From Saprospiraceae bacterium (GTDB taxonomy: Bacteria > Bacteroidota > Bacteroidia > Chitinophagales > Saprospiraceae): a stretch of 64,000 bases of DNA. A model generated the notes under the pieces. The model saw nothing but the letters and a program-made list of their open reading frames with translations. It was not told where the DNA came from and ran no database searches. The position numbers were made by a program, and so were the translations under genes. Below are positions 1 to 7,629 of the stretch, one piece after another (within the stretch, counting starts at the first letter, position 1; every line of letters begins with the position of its first letter). The stretch spans positions 1 through 64,000 of the forward strand of contig JANQPA010000040.1 of NCBI GenBank assembly GCA_028285545.1, in the 5' to 3' direction.

Positions 1-11
1 AATATTATTTC

Positions 12-68
12 TTTGAGAGAGTTTTTTTAAGAAAAAATTTCATTTTTTCTTAAAAAAACTCTCTCAAA
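12..68. terminator. 26-bp perfect hairpin terminator downstream of rpoZ
   Basis: Positions 12-37 and 43-68 are perfect reverse complements separated by a 5-nt loop. The stem has A/T runs beside a GAGAGAG core, so either strand could end in a U-rich tract. It lies downstream of the minus-strand bamD-rpoZ pair and would end that transcript before coaBC, the gene that often follows rpoZ in Bacteroidota. The function is inferred from structure and position. Confidence 0.7.
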
Positions 69-81
69 AAGAAAATTATTT

Positions 82-128
82 GGCGGCTCAGAACGAGGAT
101 CCCGATAGCTATCGGGATATGAGACGCC
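82..128. repeat. Palindromic REP-like element
   Basis: A perfect 20-bp palindrome, ATCCCGATAGCTATCGGGAT (99-118), sits inside a near-perfect 9-bp inverted repeat (82-90 GGCGGCTCA against 120-128 TGAGACGCC, 8 of 9 pairing). The whole unit could fold as a cruciform or RNA hairpin. Its place between a terminator and the rpoZ stop suggests an intergenic REP/BIME-like repeat. From memory, the CCCGATAGCTATCGGG core is frequent in Bacteroidota genomes; copy number here was not checked. Confidence 0.55.
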
Positions 129-145
129 CTCACCAGTAGGTTTAT

Positions 146-487
146 CTAAAAATTTCTCTTTTTGCGATCATTATACCGATGATAAATTTCATCATTGAGG
201 TATTCTTCAAGAGCAATAATGGCAGGATTAGGGAGCCGCTCATAAAATTTAGATATTTCAATCTGCTCCTTATTTTCATTGACTTCCTCAATGGTATCAG
301 ATGAAACAGCAAATTCCTCTAATTTTTGGTGCAGTTCTCTTTTTAACTCTACTGAGAGTTGCTTGGCTCTTTTGGTGATCACAGCCAGCCCTTCATAGAT
401 ATTGGTAGCTCTATTGCTCATATCTGTGATATCTCTGGCACTTACATTTGGGTCAAGACCCTGAACTTTTGTTTTGATGTCAGACAT
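146..487 (-). CDS. rpoZ: RNA polymerase omega subunit (Rpb6/RpoZ family)
   Basis: A 113-aa protein that matches the long Bacteroidota form of the omega subunit, which helps assemble and stabilise RNA polymerase by chaperoning beta'. The recognisable core is NIYEGLAVITKRAKQLS followed by a charged helix (ELHQKLEEF) and the motif EQIEISKFYERLPNP. Its start overlaps the end of bamD by 8 bp, so the two are translationally coupled. The bamD-rpoZ order is common in this phylum. The terminator at 12-68 follows it. Identification is confident from sequence pattern and synteny. Confidence 0.88.
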   Translation of the reverse strand: MSDIKTKVQGLDPNVSARDITDMSNRATNIYEGLAVITKRAKQLSVELKRELHQKLEEFAVSSDTIEEVNENKEQIEISKFYERLPNPAIIALEEYLNDEIYHRYNDRKKRNF

Positions 488-1295
488 CTGTTAAATCTTT
501 TAATTTCTTTTCTGAAAAAGTTTGCATATCCCTCATTTCACGTCGATGTTCACTCTCTGTATATCTTGATAAAAATTCTTCAGCCATAGTTTTGGCTTCT
601 TGGAATCTTTCTTCTTGCTTATCAACGACACTATTTTGAGCCAGTAAGAAAGCTGAACGCGCCATCATATATCTTACCTCCTCGGCATTGTCGGTTTCAG
701 GAAAATCCTTCAGTAAATTATCAAAGGTCCAAATGGCAGATTGATAACGCCTTAGATCAAAGTATAGTTTACCTTCCTCAAAAGCTTTGCGCTCCAGTTT
801 TTTACGTAACTCATCAATTAAGCGGTTACATTCTGCTACCCTTTCATTCTGAGGATAGGTATTGACATATAGTTGAAAGCCATCAATAGCCTTTTGTGTA
901 TACGATTGATCCAGTCTAAAAGTTGGGGAAAGTTGATAATTGGAATAGGCTTCCATAAAATCAGCTTCCTCGCGGAACCGACTGGTACTATAAGTTTGGG
1001 CAAAGTTTTTGAAATAATAGGAAGCCAGAATATATTGACGGGTATAATAATAGGTATAGGCGTATTTGAAATAAATATCTTCCGATTCTTTTTTACCTCG
1101 ATAATTACTTAGGGCCAACTCCAGCAGTGATTGAGCTCGCTGGTATTCCTCTCCCTCATAATATTCCAAAGCAGTTTTATAGATTAACTCAGGATTATTA
1201 CTGGTTCTTATTTTCTCATATTGGCTTTTGCATGACATCATGCCAACTACTAAAAAAGCCATCAAAATTTTTGAAATTATACTATTCTTCGCCAT
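480..1295 (-). CDS. bamD: Outer membrane assembly lipoprotein BamD
   Basis: A 271-aa lipoprotein with a lipobox ending at Cys22 (VVGMMSC) and tandem TPR-like helices. Typical BamD features are YKTALEYYEGEEYQRAQ near residue 40, a YYTRQYILASYYFKNF helix pair, and a later QSAIWTFDNLLKDFPET repeat. BamD is the essential periplasmic partner of BamA in inserting beta-barrel proteins into the outer membrane. The length and the following rpoZ support the call. The 3' end overlaps rpoZ. Upstream lies an octamer repeat array that separates it from a divergent gene. Confidence 0.9.
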   Translation of the reverse strand: MAKNSIISKILMAFLVVGMMSCKSQYEKIRTSNNPELIYKTALEYYEGEEYQRAQSLLELALSNYRGKKESEDIYFKYAYTYYYTRQYILASYYFKNFAQTYSTSRFREEADFMEAYSNYQLSPTFRLDQSYTQKAIDGFQLYVNTYPQNERVAECNRLIDELRKKLERKAFEEGKLYFDLRRYQSAIWTFDNLLKDFPETDNAEEVRYMMARSAFLLAQNSVVDKQEERFQEAKTMAEEFLSRYTESEHRREMRDMQTFSEKKLKDLTDV

Positions 1296-1343
1296 AAGGA
1301 TGCAAAATTACGGTATTTTTATTATTATTTCAATTTATTTTGG

Positions 1344-1404
1344 GGGTATTAGGGTATTAGGGTATTAGGGTATTAGGGTATTAGGGTATTAGGGTATTAG
1401 GGTA
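1344..1404. repeat. Tandem octamer repeat GGGTATTA, about 7.6 copies
   Basis: Seven perfect copies of GGGTATTA (1344-1399) plus a partial copy lie between the divergent bamD and DUF3137 genes. A pyrimidine-rich TTTCTACTT repeat follows at about 1420-1441. It is one of several short tandem arrays in the window. Copy number could vary by slippage and change the spacing of the divergent promoters; that is inference. Confidence 0.9.
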
Positions 1405-1480
1405 AAATACACCATTCGTCTTTCTACTTTCTACTTTCTACCCAATTACAAGAGAGCAATACAGGCAAAATAGTTGTATC

Positions 1481-2407
1481 ATGAAAGAATTGGATGAGTT
1501 TAGGATCTTTTACAATAAGACTATCCACCCGGAATTACTCCGGATGGAGCGTTTAAGGATACGGCTTATCCGTTTGCTTTTTTTTTCGAGCCTGATGCTA
1601 ATTGGCATTATTATTTTAGAAATCTACCTTAAGCTTCTCGTTGTTACTCTTTTTTTGAGTATCCCCATCTTGTTGATGATTGTCTACATCGGTTATCGCA
1701 TGCGGAGATTCAGAAGGCGTTTTAAACCCAACATCATGAATCTCATATTGGATTTCATTGATGATGGCCTTAATCGGGGCACCCTTACTTATGAACAAAG
1801 TCGATCAATCAGTAAGGAAGTATTTTTTGACAGCGGCTTATTTGTAACCTCAGGCAAATTCTATAAAGGAGAAGACTATATCAGCGGGAAGGTAGGAGAA
1901 ATGGATTTTGAATTAAGTGAGCTGGATGTCCGCCATGTTTCTCCGGTGTCCAATAAGCTGGACTCTATTTTTAAAGGAGTTTTTCTTCACGCCGTTTTTC
2001 CAGAAAAAGCACAAGGCGAAATCAAAATATGGCCACGCAATAGATTTCAGCATTATTCCCGTTCCGTCAAAGCTTTTACCTGGCAGGAAGCCATCAATGT
2101 AGACTATGAGATTATGAATGATTGGTTTCGATCCCAGTTTGTCACCTATGCCCTACCAGATACTCATGTTATTGGCACCTTGTCCGATCCTATGCAAGAA
2201 GCCATTGCCAATTATGTTTATGAGACGGGAAAAGAGTTGTTTATGGCTTTTAGCGATGAGATGATTTATGTAGCAGTAAGTGAAGAAAAGGATCTATTAG
2301 AGCCTTATATTTTCCGATCCAACCTAAGCTTTGAATTAGTACGCGAATTTTTTGAAGATGTAAATTTATTAATAAAAATTATAGAAGATTTTGATCAAAC
2401 CCATTAA
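1481..2407 (+). CDS. DUF3137 family membrane protein
   Basis: A 308-aa protein resembling the DUF3137 family, whose function is unknown. It opens with a charged helix, then two adjacent membrane segments at about residues 28-70 (FFSSLMLIGIIILEIYL and LFLSIPILLMIVYIGY), an Arg-rich stop-transfer (RMRRFRRRFKP), and a long soluble domain. The soluble part has the family-like phrases FYKGEDYISGKVGEMDFELSE and IFKGVFLHAVF. It is probably a cytoplasmic-facing inner-membrane protein. It stands alone on the plus strand, divergent from bamD. Confidence 0.75.
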   Translation: MKELDEFRIFYNKTIHPELLRMERLRIRLIRLLFFSSLMLIGIIILEIYLKLLVVTLFLSIPILLMIVYIGYRMRRFRRRFKPNIMNLILDFIDDGLNRGTLTYEQSRSISKEVFFDSGLFVTSGKFYKGEDYISGKVGEMDFELSELDVRHVSPVSNKLDSIFKGVFLHAVFPEKAQGEIKIWPRNRFQHYSRSVKAFTWQEAINVDYEIMNDWFRSQFVTYALPDTHVIGTLSDPMQEAIANYVYETGKELFMAFSDEMIYVAVSEEKDLLEPYIFRSNLSFELVREFFEDVNLLIKIIEDFDQTH

Positions 2408-2639
2408 ACCCCCAGTTTATAAGCCTAAACTAAACGAACATCTTACTGTTTTGATCAGTATAGAATTCCATGAAGATCCTGCTCAATTGAGGCAGAAAAG
2501 AATTTAAATATTCTATAACTATTTTACTTGATTAAATTCCGTAAACTGTAAACTAGAAAATGATTATCAGGATTAACTAAATAGTCCGACAAAACATTTA
2601 AATCATCCGCAATCTTATTTGTATAAATTATTTTTGAAA

Positions 2640-3572
2640 ATGAAAAAAACTGTAATATCCTTTCTGGTAGTACTCATTGCTATTCTACCAGCTATTGCCC
2701 AAAAAGGAAATAAAAATTATGCTCCCAATAAAAAAGAAAAGTCTTTATTATGGGAAATTTCCGGGAATGGCCTGGCTCAAGCCTCTTACCTGTATGGAAC
2801 CATTCATATGATTGGTGCCAAAGATTTTTTCTTAACGGATAAAACAAAAGAAGCTTTTAATAAGTCTGAAAAGCTCACTCTTGAAATCAATATGGAAGAT
2901 ATGATGGACATGTCTAATATCATGCCATTGATGATGAAATCCTTTATGAAAAATGACACCACTTTAAAAGATTTATTGACGGTAAAAGAATATGAGAAGG
3001 TAAAGGCTCATTTTGACAAGATCGGTTTGCCCATGATGTTTGTAGAACGCATTAAACCAATGTTTTTATCAGCACTGGGTTCTGAAGATTTGGCCAATAT
3101 GGACAAAGCCGGGGAAGTAAAATCGTATGAAATGGAGTTTATGAGCATGGCTAAAGAAAAAGAAATGCCTTTAGCAGGCCTGGAAACAGCAGAATATCAG
3201 ATGAGTATGTTTGACAGCATACCCTATAAAGTACAAGCACAAATGTTGGTAGAAAGTCTGCAAGTGGGTGGAGAAGAAGGGAACGATGCTGGAGGGCAAT
3301 TTGAAGAGTTGGTCAAACTTTACAAATCAAGAGACCTTTATGGACTCCAGGCCATGCTGCAATCTGATGATACCGGCATCAAAGATTATGAAGACCTTCT
3401 GTTGATTAACAGAAATAAAAACTGGATTCCGGTCATGGAAAAAATGATGAAAGACGAGGTCGTCTTTTTTGCAGTGGGTGCAGGACATTTAGCCGGCGAA
3501 GAAGGTGTGGTTGCTCTTTTACGCCAAAAAGGATATAAAGTAAAGGCGATCATCGAAAAGATAGAAAATTGA
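2640..3572 (+). CDS. TraB/GumN family secreted protein
   Basis: Start chosen at the ATG at 2640 because it begins a clear signal peptide (MKKTVISFLVVLIAILPAIAQ). A TTG 21 bp upstream is possible but less likely. The mature part has TraB/GumN hallmarks: YLYGTIHMIG near the N-terminus and AVGAGHLAGEEGV near the C-terminus. In this superfamily (Tiki/TraB/PrgY/GumN), conserved GTIH and GxxH positions plus an acidic residue are thought to bind metal, and some members are proteases. The bacterial GumN-type substrate is unknown. A large hairpin follows at 3641-3701. Confidence 0.82.
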   Translation: MKKTVISFLVVLIAILPAIAQKGNKNYAPNKKEKSLLWEISGNGLAQASYLYGTIHMIGAKDFFLTDKTKEAFNKSEKLTLEINMEDMMDMSNIMPLMMKSFMKNDTTLKDLLTVKEYEKVKAHFDKIGLPMMFVERIKPMFLSALGSEDLANMDKAGEVKSYEMEFMSMAKEKEMPLAGLETAEYQMSMFDSIPYKVQAQMLVESLQVGGEEGNDAGGQFEELVKLYKSRDLYGLQAMLQSDDTGIKDYEDLLLINRNKNWIPVMEKMMKDEVVFFAVGAGHLAGEEGVVALLRQKGYKVKAIIEKIEN

Positions 3573-3640
3573 TAGTAAATATTTAATGTGAGTGATCTCA
3601 AATTTCTAATTTTTTCGAAAATAGAAATTGAAAGAGACAG

Positions 3641-3701
3641 ATAGAGATAAATGGAGATATATGGAGACAAATTGTCACTATATATCTCCATTTATCTCTA
3701 T
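3641..3701. terminator. 22-bp perfect inverted repeat, probable terminator
   Basis: Positions 3641-3662 and 3680-3701 are perfect reverse complements with a 17-nt loop. The loop and flanks contain further copies of the same GGAGAYA words, so the hairpin is built from a short repeated motif (ATGGAGATAT type). It sits 68 bp after the TraB/GumN gene. Termination is inferred; it has no classical U-run directly after the stem. Confidence 0.6.
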
Positions 3702-3789
3702 GTATCTCCAATTTTCTTTGAATTTTATTGATAGTATCCAAAATCATATTTTTTGGGATGACTTATGTTAATGACCATAATTTAATAAT

Positions 3790-4437
3790 GTGAATAAGAC
3801 CAAAACTAGAGACTCTTCTTTCCAATTTATTACTGCCTTAATGATCATTTACACTGTCGGCATTATTGGAATCCTGAGTAATATCCATCCACAATTCATT
3901 TTTTTGACTCCCGTCAATCTCGTGATCTCACTGTCTTTTGTCCTACTATTTCATAAGGATTGGAATAAGAGGCACCTTCTTTTTATGGTGATATGTTTTT
4001 TGATTGGATTATTTTCTGAGATCTTGGGAGTACAAACCGGCTTGGTTTTTGGTGAATATTCTTACGGAAAAGTATTGGGTCCCAAAATATTGGGCACTCC
4101 TCTGGTAATCGGCGTCAATTGGTTGATGCTGGTATACTGCTCCAGTGTTAGCATCAATTATTTGTTGCAAAAGGATTCACCCTTTATTAAGGCCCTATTA
4201 GCAGCGGCAGCTATGGTAGCCTTGGATTTTTTGATCGAACCGGTGGCCATCAAATATGGTTTTTGGTCCTGGGGAGGAGAAGAAATACCCTTGCAGAATT
4301 ATTTGGCCTGGTTTGCCATTGCCTTGGTTTTATGCTTTTTATTTCAAAAAATGATAGGCAAAAAAAAGAACAAAGTAGCCCTTGCCTTGTTTATCATGCA
4401 ATTTCTATTTTTCTTAATTTTAGGAATTGCTGATTGA
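3790..4437 (+). CDS. Carotenoid biosynthesis protein, CruF/DUF422-like hydratase
   Basis: A 215-aa polytopic membrane protein with about seven hydrophobic segments, starting at a GTG codon. It fits the carotenoid biosynthesis family that includes CruF and bisanhydrobacterioruberin hydratase, which add water across the 1',2' bond of the psi end of a carotenoid. Supporting phrases are FGEYSYGKVLGPKILGTPLVIGVNW split across the middle, and ALDFLIEPVAIKYGFWSW. A CrtZ-type hydroxylase follows 120 bp downstream. Together they would give 3,1'-dihydroxy carotenoids such as those of the saproxanthin or myxol type; the exact product is inference. Confidence 0.8.
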   Translation: MNKTKTRDSSFQFITALMIIYTVGIIGILSNIHPQFIFLTPVNLVISLSFVLLFHKDWNKRHLLFMVICFLIGLFSEILGVQTGLVFGEYSYGKVLGPKILGTPLVIGVNWLMLVYCSSVSINYLLQKDSPFIKALLAAAAMVALDFLIEPVAIKYGFWSWGGEEIPLQNYLAWFAIALVLCFLFQKMIGKKKNKVALALFIMQFLFFLILGIAD

Positions 4438-4483
4438 TTTGCAGATTAGTAGATTTGCAGATTAGTAGATTTGCAGATTAGTA
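4436..4483. repeat. Three perfect 16-bp direct repeats
   Basis: The unit GATTTGCAGATTAGTA is repeated three times without a mismatch (4436-4451, 4452-4467, 4468-4483). The first copy overlaps the TGA stop of the upstream carotenoid gene. A TTTACTTTCTACC tract follows. It is part of the short tandem repeats that fill gaps in this window. Confidence 0.9.
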
Positions 4484-4557
4484 GATGTAAATGGATAGAA
4501 TTTCTTTTTACTTTTACTTTCTACCTTTAACAAATAACATTGGTTAATATTTTTTTG

Positions 4558-5040
4558 ATGCAAATACTATTATACATTTTAATTACAATTACTTCGGTTG
4601 TTTTTATGGAGTTTGTAGCCTGGTTGGCTCATAAATATTTGATGCATGGCTGGTTGTGGAATTGGCATGAAGATCACCACAAACCCAAGCACGAAAAGCA
4701 CGGCTTTTTTGAAAAAAACGACCTCTTTTTTATGGTATTTGCCATTCCTTCTGCATCTTCCTATATCATTGGCCTGGCCACTCCTCAGCTTTGGTTATTA
4801 TTTGTAGGAATTGGAATCTCGATCTATGGATTGATTTATTTCCTGGTCCACGATGTATATATCCACCGCAGGTTTACCTGGTTCAAACAATTAGATTCTA
4901 CCTATAGCCGAGCCATTTTACGTGCCCATGGAGATCATCATTCCAGAATGACCAAGGAAGATGGGGTTTCATTTGGATTGCTCCTTGTCCATTCCAAATA
5001 CTTCAAAAAAAGGAGTGCCTGGAAAACAGGACAGCAATAA
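4558..5040 (+). CDS. crtZ: Beta-carotene 3-hydroxylase (CrtZ type, fatty acid hydroxylase superfamily)
   Basis: A 160-aa di-iron membrane hydroxylase. ATG 4558 is preferred over a TTG at 4540. The histidine clusters are all present: HKYLMHG, HEDHHKP, HDVYIHRR and HGDHHS, separated by two hydrophobic blocks. This set and size match CrtZ, which hydroxylates the beta-ionone ring at C3 to give zeaxanthin or related xanthophylls. It lies next to a CruF-like gene, and the window also carries blh and rhodopsin genes that share the carotenoid supply. The rest of the crt genes are not in this window. Confidence 0.87.
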   Translation: MQILLYILITITSVVFMEFVAWLAHKYLMHGWLWNWHEDHHKPKHEKHGFFEKNDLFFMVFAIPSASSYIIGLATPQLWLLFVGIGISIYGLIYFLVHDVYIHRRFTWFKQLDSTYSRAILRAHGDHHSRMTKEDGVSFGLLLVHSKYFKKRSAWKTGQQ

Positions 5041-5128
5041 AATATTTACTTATTTTCCACATTTGCATACCTACTCATTTGCACATTTTCACATCCACCC
5101 ATTTACACATTTTGATTAGGTTTGTATA

Positions 5129-5707
5129 TTGCAAAAAATTTCTAGCTTGGAAAATAAATATTTAGATAAAATAGCGGATGCCTTTAATGTAGAATCTCCA
5201 GAAGCACAAGACATGGATGCCTACCTGGACATTCTTATTCCTATCGTTCGACAGTATGGTGAAGACTTAAGAGAAGATCGATACTACCTGGACAAACCCT
5301 GGCTGGAGATTAGAGACGATGTAGCATTCCATAAAGATATCCTTCATTTTTTTCATGAAGATCAGGAATATCTTAAATCTGTTAATGGAGATGTAGATTC
5401 TGGCTCCTGGAGATATTTGGAGAAGGCTAACAAATTTATCATTGATATTAATGGCAATACTGAATTATATGACCTGGCCTTCCTGGATGATCATTTTTTC
5501 ATATTAGACAAGCATGGAGATCAGCAAAAACTAGGGCATGCTAAATATTTTGTTATGGTTAGTGAGCGTATTGGCAAAAACCTAGAGTGGAGGGAAGCGA
5601 TGGAATATCTGTTCAACAAGTACAAAAATACCAGCAATTTTTTCGTCATTGTAGCACTTGTTGTCTTACTGACCGTGGCGATTTTTATGATTTTGTCTCT
5701 GGGATAA
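5129..5707 (+). CDS. Unknown protein with C-terminal membrane anchor
   Basis: I do not recognise a family. The 192-aa sequence is acidic and hydrophilic for about 165 residues, with Trp/Tyr-rich stretches (REDRYYLDKPWLEIRDD; GSWRYLEKANKF). It ends in one strongly hydrophobic segment, FFVIVALVVLLTVAIFMILSLG, which reaches the C-terminus. That is the layout of a tail-anchored inner-membrane protein with a cytoplasmic head. The start is a TTG after a weak AGG. It follows the carotenoid genes on the same strand, separated by a TTTGCACATTT-type repeat tract. Confidence 0.6.
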   Translation: MQKISSLENKYLDKIADAFNVESPEAQDMDAYLDILIPIVRQYGEDLREDRYYLDKPWLEIRDDVAFHKDILHFFHEDQEYLKSVNGDVDSGSWRYLEKANKFIIDINGNTELYDLAFLDDHFFILDKHGDQQKLGHAKYFVMVSERIGKNLEWREAMEYLFNKYKNTSNFFVIVALVVLLTVAIFMILSLG

Positions 5708-5714
5708 TGCCTTT

Positions 5715-6089
5715 TTATACATCCTGAGCAATAAATACAGCATTTTTGTTCAAATCATAAAAGCCAAATTCATGCGTATTCCAGGGAGTATTCATTCTTA
5801 ATTTCTCCTTCTTGATGGTATCACGGTTAACAAACTCCTGAAATATAGGTTGGATATCCTTTACGAAAATTCGGATAACGGAACCTCCTAATAAGGGGTC
5901 ATCTTCAGTATCTGCATGCCATTGTAAATGGATGGAAAACTCACCTCTACGCAAAACCGCATACATGTTGTCATAAAATATCGGCTCAAAACCAGTATAC
6001 TCCTGGTACCATTTAACGTCCCTTTCTATATCTTGAGAAGGCAATACTGGTTCAATACCTAGAATAGAAGAGTCTGCTTTACTGTTCAT
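5715..6089 (-). CDS. VOC superfamily (glyoxalase/bleomycin resistance-like) protein
   Basis: A 124-aa single VOC domain. The N-terminal EPVLPSQDIERDVKWYQEYTGF is the typical first beta-alpha-beta unit, followed by EFSIHLQWHAD and the closing phrase GFYDLNKNAVFIAQ. Members include glyoxalases, dioxygenases and drug-binding resistance proteins; two domains form the metal or ligand site as a dimer. The substrate cannot be deduced. Its stop lies only 7 bp from the convergent plus-strand gene. A long hairpin repeat lies just upstream. Confidence 0.8.
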   Translation of the reverse strand: MNSKADSSILGIEPVLPSQDIERDVKWYQEYTGFEPIFYDNMYAVLRRGEFSIHLQWHADTEDDPLLGGSVIRIFVKDIQPIFQEFVNRDTIKKEKLRMNTPWNTHEFGFYDLNKNAVFIAQDV

Positions 6090-6124
6090 ATTTTTGTTTT
6101 TTTTCCAAGATCTAAATTTTTATA

Positions 6125-6200
6125 GATGAGTAGATGTGCAAATGAGTAAATGTGCAAATCTGCTAATTTGCACATTTACTCATTTGCACATTTACTCATT
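6125..6200. repeat. 35-bp near-perfect hairpin built of a 12-bp motif
   Basis: Positions 6125-6159 and 6166-6200 pair at 33 of 35 positions around a 6-nt loop. Each arm holds tandem copies of ATGAGTAAATGTGCAA-type words. Similar TTTGCACATTTACTC words recur at about 5060-5115, 24628-24640 and 58090-58140. The right arm contains the stop codon of the esterase remnant (6196-6198). It could act as a two-way terminator for minus-strand transcripts. Confidence 0.8.
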
Positions 6201-6767
6201 TTCTTTGATGCAATAACCATTTATATAGATCTGGGCTTTCATACATCTCTTTCCAGGCATTATGTCCCTTTCGATCAAAACTAGTGAAAATACGAGGGTG
6301 TTTCAAATAAGAACACGTATTGCCTCCTCTTGTTGATAAAATTGTCTTTGGTTAAAACTTCCTTCCTTCATATGTGGAGATATTACAATAAAAGAATCAC
6401 ACAAGTATTGATTTCTTTCAATAGACATGTCCGTTTCTTCTCGTAGCATCCTGTTTGGAGTTTGTCCAAAGACCTTTTCAACTCCTCCCCCTACTCCGCT
6501 CCCCCCATGAAGAAAAACAAGGAGGGCAAAATTTTTCTTTATTCTATTATAAGATTGAGGAAGATAAATAGCATAACCGTCAATCACCTCCCCGATATAC
6601 TCTTTTTCAACAATCCCTAATTGGCCTGGCAGGATTTGGGAGGAAGATTGAGCAAAAGTAACATGAATTGTAAAACACAAAAATAATTTAAGTAAAAACG
6701 GGAAAGCTGGCTTAATAATCATCTTGGGTGTTACTTGGTTTTTGATATCCTTATAACGAGAAAACAA
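6196..6767 (-). pseudogene. Decayed alpha/beta-hydrolase (esterase/peptidase-like), middle deleted and frameshifted
   Basis: The reading frame from 6767 (or ATG 6722) encodes a signal peptide (MIIKPAFPFLLKLFLCF...) and the start of an esterase domain: YLPQSYN, LLVFLHGGSG, IVISPHM. It stops at 6303. Directly after, in another frame (6196-about 6310), comes the matching C-terminus PRIFTSFDRKGHNAWKEMYE, ending YKWLLHQRK-stop and carrying the catalytic His of this family. The central region with the GxSxG nucleophile and acid residue is missing. This is an internal deletion with a frame change, so the gene is very likely dead. Seen directly by translating both frames. Confidence 0.78.
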
Positions 6768-6818
6768 AAAGGAAATTTTCCAAAGATTAGATACATTAGA
6801 GCAAGGTTAATGTACCTA

Positions 6819-6846
6819 TGGTTTGCTCCCAGTTGGTGGCAAACCA
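6819..6846. terminator. Hairpin after the ArsR/SRPBCC operon
   Basis: TGGTTTGC (6819-6826) pairs with GCAAACCA (6839-6846) around a 12-nt loop, just beyond the stop of the minus-strand SRPBCC gene. It is a short but perfect stem in the right place to end the operon. Confidence 0.5.
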
Positions 6847-6854
6847 AAGTTACA

Positions 6855-7280
6855 TTAAACCTTTTCCCCTATTTTTTGTAGCATATATTTCCAAGCCTCC
6901 GCTCTTTTTTCAAAATCATCTGGAATGGTCTCAAAATCCTGGATAAAGGAAAGCATGGATTCATTCTCGGATAGAGCTCTTATATTAATATTGACGATGC
7001 TGTATGGAGGATTAAGATGATAATCACGATACTCTAAGCTGAATACCAGTGTATGAGGGGCCTTAATTTCCTTATACTCACCTACAACAAAAAAATATTT
7101 ATCATTATTCCTTAATTCAATTGAATACTTACCCCCTGTCTTGGGTTCAATAACCACCTCCCCTACTGTCCAGTTTTTGGGGCCAAACCACTGAGCTATT
7201 AATTCGGCGCGGATCATCCAGTCAAAGAGAGTGGCAGCAGAACATTTGAATTTGCGTTGGATAAAAACCTTGTTATTCAT
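6855..7280 (-). CDS. SRPBCC/AHSA1-like protein
   Basis: About 141 aa from ATG 7280; an upstream TTG at 7304 would overlap the regulator more. The START/Bet v1 fold of the AHSA1 family is visible: QRKFKCSAATLFDWMIRAELIAQWFGPKNW, then GGKYSIELR and a closing helix EKRAEAWKYMLQKI. Such proteins hold hydrophobic ligands and are often encoded with ArsR repressors in small ligand-responsive operons. It overlaps the ArsR gene by 8 bp, so the two are co-translated. The ligand is unknown. Confidence 0.82.
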   Translation of the reverse strand: MNNKVFIQRKFKCSAATLFDWMIRAELIAQWFGPKNWTVGEVVIEPKTGGKYSIELRNNDKYFFVVGEYKEIKAPHTLVFSLEYRDYHLNPPYSIVNINIRALSENESMLSFIQDFETIPDDFEKRAEAWKYMLQKIGEKV

Positions 7281-7614
7281 TTGTATCGGGCTGGTCGTTA
7301 TCAATCAGGTTTTCTAGTTTGTCAAAAGAATCATTCCAAAAGTCCGAGTAAAAAGAAATCCATTCCAGTGAAGATTTTAAAGCCTGCTTGTTTAAGGAAA
7401 GGATGCGGTACTTCCCCTGTTTGGTTTTATTAATGATCTGGGCGGATTCCAAAATTTTGATATGTTTACTCAGAGCCTGAAAAGAAAAAGGAAAAGATTC
7501 AGATAACTCCAAAAGGGTGGTTTCCTGATAATGCAGCAATTCAATAATTTTTCGACGATTACTGTCAGCCAGGGCAGAAAAAACTTTATCTGTATGAGTC
7601 GATTCTTTTCCCAT
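7273..7614 (-). CDS. ArsR-family winged-helix repressor
   Basis: A 113-aa regulator with the ArsR fold: KVFSALADSNRRKIIELL, then a helix-turn-helix with SFQALSKHIKILESAQII and the wing KQGKYRILSL. It lacks the CxC metal site of true arsenic sensors, so it probably responds to a small molecule or to its SRPBCC partner rather than to metal. It is the middle gene of a three-gene minus-strand operon. An 11-bp perfect inverted repeat upstream of the operon (7981-8008) is a good candidate for its own operator. Confidence 0.87.
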   Translation of the reverse strand: MGKESTHTDKVFSALADSNRRKIIELLHYQETTLLELSESFPFSFQALSKHIKILESAQIINKTKQGKYRILSLNKQALKSSLEWISFYSDFWNDSFDKLENLIDNDQPDTNE

Positions 7615-7629
7615 TTCTCTATTTTAAAT

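Noticed and set aside
1344-1404. CRISPR array
   Set aside because: The units are 8 bp with no spacers. Other tandem arrays in the window have 6-16 bp units. No cas genes are present.
2408-2639. Short coding remnant before the TraB gene (ISIEFHEDPAQLRQ)
   Set aside because: A 20-codon open stretch looks protein-like, but I could not connect it to a family and no longer frame supports it.
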